Part shown: positions 6,116 through 8,982 of the stretch, piece after piece | How positions within the stretch are numbered: position 1 is the first letter of the stretch | Layout: the number at the start of each line of letters is the position of its first letter | Assembly (NCBI GenBank): GCA_903821415.1 | Contig: CAIJLF010000068.1 | Coordinates: forward strand, 1 to 8,982 | DNA length: 8,982 nucleotides | Source: an uncultured bacterium | GTDB taxonomy: Bacteria; Patescibacteriota; Minisyncoccia; Phycocordibacterales; UBA9973 | Reading direction: 5' to 3' | The notes under the pieces: generated by a model | Database searches by the model: none | What the model saw: only the letters and a program-made list of their open reading frames with translations | What the model was told of the DNA's origin: nothing | Made by a program: the position numbers and the translations under genes

Positions 6116-7355
6116 TAATAAAATTTGGGATGTGATAATAATCGGTGGAGGAGCCTCTGGAATGATGGCTGGTTCTATTGCTGGTTCTAACGGAAAGACA
6201 GTACTTATCTTAGATAAGAATAGGGATCTTGGTGAAAAGCTTAAAATCACAGGCGGGGGTAGATGTAACATAACAAATAACGAACCAGATATCCATAAGA
6301 TGCTGGCTATCTATGGTGAAGGTGCACCTTTTTTATATACACCATTTTCTATCTTTGGGGTAAAAGATACTTTTAAATATTTTGAGTCGAGAGGGCTTCC
6401 TCTTGTTGTTCAGGCTCGTAATCGAGTTTTTCCTGCTACCGAAAAAGCTCTTGATGTTTATAATGTTTTAAGAAAAGATTTAGAAAAATATAATGTTAAT
6501 ATTAAAAGTAACTGCACCGTTAAAAAAATAAATAAAGAAGATGAATTAATAAAAAGCGTTGAAACTGATAGCGGGGTATACTTTGCAAAATCTTTCGTCC
6601 TTGCGACTGGTGGAATGTCGCATTCAGAGACTGGATCGACAGGTGATGGCTTTAAATGGTTAAAAGATTTAGGGCATGAAGTTAAAGATTCTAGTCCAAA
6701 TATTGTACCTCTTGCAGTTAGTGATGAATGGGTAAAGTCTCTTGCTGGTGTGTCGCTTTCTTTTATGAAGATAACTTTTTTCTTAGAAGATAAAAAGCAA
6801 TTTTCTAAGACTGGTAAAATCCTCTTTACGCATTTTGGTCTTTCGGGACCTCTTATTCTAAATAGTTCTAAGAAGGTAGATGACCTACTTCAGCAAGAAG
6901 GCATTGTCACTGCTCATATAGATGCTTACCCAGATACAAACGAGGGTAAACTAGAGGAGTCTATAATTAAAACTTTCGATACAAATAAAAATAAAATGTT
7001 GAGAACTATTCTGAAAGATATAGTTCCAGAAGGTATGGCCAAGTCTATAGAACTGATGAATACTGGGATTAATTTTGATACGAAAGTGCATAGTGTCACA
7101 AAGGAGGATCGAAAGAGAATAGTTAAATTACTTAAATCTTTACCAGTAACGATAACAAATCTCATGGGTTATGAGAGATCTGTCGTTGCGGACGGAGGTG
7201 TATCACTCAATGAAATAGATATGAAAAGAATGTCCTCGAAATTATATAATAATTTATATATTACTGGTGACCTACTAAATATAAATAGAAACTCTGGAGG
7301 CTATAGTCTTCAGATATGTTGGACTACTGGATATATAGCAGGAGCTTCTGTTTAA
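6102..7355 (+). CDS. FAD-dependent oxidoreductase of the HI0933/BaiN/RdsA (YhiN) family
   Basis: A 417-residue flavoprotein. The Rossmann FAD site is DVIIIGGGASGMMAG (10-24), followed by the family hallmark GEKLKITGGGRCNITN (44-59). Further conserved blocks are RVFPATEKALDV (108-119), VLATGGMSHSETGSTGDGF (166-184), LFTHFGLSGPLIL (241-253) and VVADGGVSLNEID (361-373). The C-terminal FAD contact is NLYITGDLLNINRNSGGYSL (384-403), ending CWTTGYIAG. Length and blocks match full-length family members. Members have been linked to bile-acid reduction (BaiN); to my knowledge E. coli YhiN (RdsA) has been reported as the 23S rRNA dihydrouridine synthase. The latter role fits this small translation-centred cluster, two genes after dus, but is an inference. 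The gene starts inside dnaX (14-bp overlap, +1 frame), pointing to translational coupling. It converges with the minus-strand AI-2E gene, sharing the TTAA at 7352-7355. Confidence 0.92.
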   Translation: MRENNNKIWDVIIIGGGASGMMAGSIAGSNGKTVLILDKNRDLGEKLKITGGGRCNITNNEPDIHKMLAIYGEGAPFLYTPFSIFGVKDTFKYFESRGLPLVVQARNRVFPATEKALDVYNVLRKDLEKYNVNIKSNCTVKKINKEDELIKSVETDSGVYFAKSFVLATGGMSHSETGSTGDGFKWLKDLGHEVKDSSPNIVPLAVSDEWVKSLAGVSLSFMKITFFLEDKKQFSKTGKILFTHFGLSGPLILNSSKKVDDLLQQEGIVTAHIDAYPDTNEGKLEESIIKTFDTNKNKMLRTILKDIVPEGMAKSIELMNTGINFDTKVHSVTKEDRKRIVKLLKSLPVTITNLMGYERSVVADGGVSLNEIDMKRMSSKLYNNLYITGDLLNINRNSGGYSLQICWTTGYIAGASV

Positions 7356-8368
7356 TTTTTTAAATCTTTTTTATATATTGAAACTAAGCTATAAAGTAAA
7401 CTAAGGACCAAGGGTCCTATCAGGATTCCGATTGGTCCTACTAGAGCTATACCTCCTAGGATTGCGAAAAGGACAAATAAAGATGAAATATCTGTATCTT
7501 TTGAGATTATATATGGTTCTAATATGTTATCTATTGTCCCCACTAGAAAGAATGACCAGATAAGGAGTCCTAGAGATTGAAGTTCCATTCCACTAAAGAA
7601 TAAAAATAAAATTGTCGGTACTGTGACGACTGAAGTACCTATCGTTGGAACAAAAGAACAAATACCTGCTACGACTGCCCAAAGGACCGCATTAGGTACC
7701 CCAAAGAATACAAACCCGAGCCAAGCTAAAAATCCTTGAGCAAGAGCTATGATAAAAGAACCTTTGAGTATCCTATTGATTGATTTTTTAAGTGTCGAAA
7801 GTATCGTATTTGTATCTTCGTCATGCATCGGAAATATTTTAATCAATTCATTTTTCCATTTTTCTCCATCTTTTAGTAAATAGAAAAGAGTGAGTATCGT
7901 TAGGATAAACATTAGGATGGAATTTAATGTTGCTCCGAAAAATTCAGCCAAGTTATTTGTAAGACTTGTAGCAAGTCCAGATATTTTAGCACGGATATCG
8001 AAATTAAAGCCAGTAGGAAGAAACTTATTAATTGAATGATTTACTGTGTCCATAAAATGATTAGTTCCTCCAGAGTTAACTACATCAAAGTAAACATTTT
8101 GAGTTTGATAAAATACAGCCTTGCCTACGAAGAATAGAGGTATACATAGCCCAACCAAGAAGAGGATAACAGTTAAAAGTGATGCTAACCATGATATATT
8201 GTAAACTAAATTCTTTTTTATCCATCTGTATATAGGGCTTAAGACCACTGAAAAAGCTATAGCGAGGACTAGCAGAGTTAGAAAAGGAGAAAAGATTGCC
8301 AATGTAAATGCAACGGCAATTATTAAAAGCGCAAATAAAAAATACTTTTCGGTTTTAGATGTTTCCAT
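7352..8368 (-). CDS. AI-2E family (PerM/YdiK-like) membrane transporter
   Basis: A 338-residue polytopic membrane protein with the AI-2E family layout. There are two helices at the N-terminus (about 9-45), a third at about 58-82, then a soluble amphipathic segment (about 88-143). A helix at about 144-166 is followed by a charged loop (LLKDGEKWKNELIKIFP, 164-180). Several close-packed helices fill about 204-330. Family-like motifs are the FVPTIGTSVVTVPTILFLF stretch (239-257), DNILEPYIIS (280-289) and GPIGILIGPLVLSLLYSL (311-328). Members are proposed exporters of small molecules or ions. TqsA exports autoinducer-2 in E. coli, but that substrate cannot be assumed here and most members are uncharacterised. 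The ATG at 8366-8368 fits both the membrane topology and an exactly leaderless promoter. The stop codon overlaps that of the convergent flavoprotein gene, with no room for a terminator between them. Confidence 0.93.
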   Translation of the reverse strand: METSKTEKYFLFALLIIAVAFTLAIFSPFLTLLVLAIAFSVVLSPIYRWIKKNLVYNISWLASLLTVILFLVGLCIPLFFVGKAVFYQTQNVYFDVVNSGGTNHFMDTVNHSINKFLPTGFNFDIRAKISGLATSLTNNLAEFFGATLNSILMFILTILTLFYLLKDGEKWKNELIKIFPMHDEDTNTILSTLKKSINRILKGSFIIALAQGFLAWLGFVFFGVPNAVLWAVVAGICSFVPTIGTSVVTVPTILFLFFSGMELQSLGLLIWSFFLVGTIDNILEPYIISKDTDISSLFVLFAILGGIALVGPIGILIGPLVLSLLYSLVSIYKKDLKN

Positions 8369-8374
8369 GAATGT

Positions 8375-8403
8375 ATTATAACAAGATTTTTCGCCTATGC
8401 CTA
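8375..8403 (-). promoter_or_regulatory. Leaderless promoter of the AI-2E gene
   Basis: On the minus strand TAGGCA (8403-8398, 4/6 to the -35 consensus), a 17-bp spacer and a perfect TATAAT (8380-8375) precede the gene. A start 7 bases past the -10 box falls at 8368, the A of the ATG itself. The mRNA would have no 5' leader. Confidence 0.62.
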
Positions 8404-8424
8404 GATTATAATTGTTTATATTCT

Positions 8425-8433
8425 TGATACAAT
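8425..8433 (+). promoter_or_regulatory. Extended -10 promoter, divergent from the AI-2E gene
   Basis: TGATACAAT is an extended -10 element (TG-n-TACAAT). Transcription would start near 8440 and run into the C/G hairpin and the micro-ORF. A weak TTGTTT lies at 8412-8417, too close to be its -35. An alternative -10, TAGAAT, is at 8433-8438. Confidence 0.4.
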
Positions 8434-8455
8434 AGAATCATAAAAAAGTTATAGA

Positions 8456-8490
8456 CCCCGATGTCTTCCTTATAGGGGGATTTTATTTTT
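8456..8490 (+). other. Leader hairpin with 4-codon mini-ORF and T-rich tail
   Basis: CCCC (8456-8459) can pair with GGGG within the G run at 8475-8479, around a 15-16-base loop, and ATTTTATTTTT (8480-8490) follows. The loop holds ATG TCT TCC TTA and the stop TAG (8461-8475). The stem is only four G-C pairs, so it may be a weak terminator, an attenuator or a processed leader. It resembles no riboswitch I can name. Confidence 0.3.
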
Positions 8491-8526
8491 AATTTAATCA
8501 AATTGAACGATACTGAAAGAGATGAT

Positions 8527-8610
8527 ATGAATATGATGATAGTTATACTGTGGCCTATCTGGGTTCCGGCTGTATTTTTGATAGGGTATTTGATATATCT
8601 TATGTGGTAG
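8527..8610 (+). CDS. Probable single-helix membrane micro-protein, 27 residues
   Basis: I do not recognise this gene. The ATG at 8527 opens 27 codons ending at TAG (8608-8610). The product is almost wholly hydrophobic and aromatic: it starts MNMMIVILWPIW, has a proline in the helix, and ends GYLIYLMW. That matches a one-pass membrane micro-protein with almost no soluble part. The frame is open upstream to 8476, so a longer form from TTG at 8503 is possible and would add an acidic NDTERDD cytoplasmic tail. A weak purine stretch (GAAAGAGA, 8515-8522) precedes the ATG. An upstream extended -10 promoter and leader support transcription. The AI-2E transporter lies divergently, so a membrane partner role is conceivable but unproven. 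The main doubt is that short hydrophobic frames occur by chance in AT-rich DNA. Confidence 0.42.
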   Translation: MNMMIVILWPIWVPAVFLIGYLIYLMW

Positions 8611-8623
8611 TTTGTCTAATCAT

Positions 8624-8652
8624 AAATACAAATTGGATTGGCCGTATTTTTA
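8624..8652. terminator. Weak bidirectional terminator candidate
   Basis: AAATAC (8624-8629) pairs with GTATTT (8644-8649) around a 14-base loop, with a few Ts next on the plus strand. It lies between the end of the micro-ORF and the stop of the minus-strand gene, so it could serve either. The six-pair AT-rich stem makes it weak. Confidence 0.25.
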
Positions 8653-8982
8653 TTGAAAATATTTTTGAATTTCTATATGGGTATTTTTGACTTCATTTTC
8701 GATAGAGCCTAGCTCTGTAGCTAAACTTTTCCATTTGGTAGTCTGTGCTTCTGTAGGATTTTTCCAATTCATTGTTAATCCCAATGTTATCATTTCAATC
8801 AATTTTTTATTTTCTCTATCTAGTAAATCTATAGCTCTTGAATAATCGTTAAAAATATTTTCATTTCTTACTTTTTTTGAAATATTGATATCTTGTTGAA
8901 CAAGTATTTTCAGACTATCAATTCTTGGTCGTATTGCTTGTGCCTCATTTAATAATTTACTTAATACTTCGTTTGTTTTATT
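8650..8982 (-). CDS. Hypothetical helical protein, C-terminal part, runs off right edge
   Basis: I do not recognise this gene. The minus strand is open for 110 codons from base 8982 down to a TAA stop at 8652-8650, so this is the 3' end of a longer gene; its start lies outside the window. The visible sequence is charged and mainly helical, with heptad-like stretches (for example NEVLSKLLNEAQAIRPRIDS near the edge, SRAIDLLDRENKKLIEMIT in the middle, and ENEVKNTHIEIQKYF at the end), suggesting coiled-coil segments. It has no visible membrane helix and no catalytic motif. A short tryptophan-containing part (LTMNWKNPTEAQTTKWKS) separates the helices. Codon use is AT-rich like its neighbours. The open frame, rich in K/E/N/I as in the rest of the window, supports real coding; function unknown. 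Confidence 0.7.
   Translation of the reverse strand, partial: NKTNEVLSKLLNEAQAIRPRIDSLKILVQQDINISKKVRNENIFNDYSRAIDLLDRENKKLIEMITLGLTMNWKNPTEAQTTKWKSLATELGSIENEVKNTHIEIQKYFQ

Noticed and set aside
6926..7165. Minus-strand open frame inside the flavoprotein gene
   Set aside because: Antisense shadow with no recognisable domain.
7355..7375. T-rich run after the flavoprotein gene as an intrinsic terminator
   Set aside because: No stem precedes it, and the bases code for the C-terminus of the AI-2E protein.

Overview
The window is a compact, AT-rich stretch (by eye roughly one third G+C) of a bacterial chromosome using the standard bacterial code. It carries eight clearly recognisable genes, one partial gene at the right edge and one probable micro-gene. 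Several traits together suggest a member of the Candidate Phyla Radiation (Patescibacteria, Parcubacteria-like): no start codon has a convincing Shine-Dalgarno sequence; several promoter -10 boxes sit so close to the ATG that the mRNAs would be leaderless; DprA and DnaX are shortened; SerRS motif 3 is divergent; spacing is tight with overlapping genes. The placement is an inference from these traits. No rRNA or marker tree is available here.

Left part (1-1722, minus strand): a dprA-topA pair, read right to left. The topA gene runs off the left edge before its catalytic tyrosine. A very short AT-rich divergent promoter region (1723-1775) drives dprA leftwards and serS rightwards.

Middle part (1776-7355, plus strand): serS and an FtsQ-like POTRA protein 3 bp apart. 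A 160-bp spacer follows, with a G+C-richer island that can fold in alternative ways and has coding-like frames. Then comes a second cluster: a tRNA-dihydrouridine synthase (dus), a short zinc-module-less dnaX, and a BaiN/RdsA-type flavoprotein that overlaps dnaX by 14 bp. The cluster mixes information-processing functions: tRNA charging, tRNA modification, clamp loading and possibly 23S rRNA modification. Its two flavin-linked enzymes may both make dihydrouridine in RNA, one in tRNA and one in rRNA.

Right part (7352-8982): an AI-2E family (PerM-like) membrane protein on the minus strand, convergent with the flavoprotein and sharing a 4-base TTAA at the two stop codons. Its promoter looks exactly leaderless. 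Then a roughly 280-bp region holds a divergent promoter, a C/G-clamped leader hairpin with a 4-codon mini-ORF, and a 27-residue single-membrane-helix micro-ORF. The last 333 bp are the 3' end of an unrecognised, helical minus-strand gene.

No mobile element, CRISPR array, tRNA or rRNA is visible. The most interesting items are the DnaX with its zinc module cleanly missing, the folded island at about 3973-4036, the paired candidate dihydrouridine synthases, and the leader plus micro-ORF at 8425-8610.
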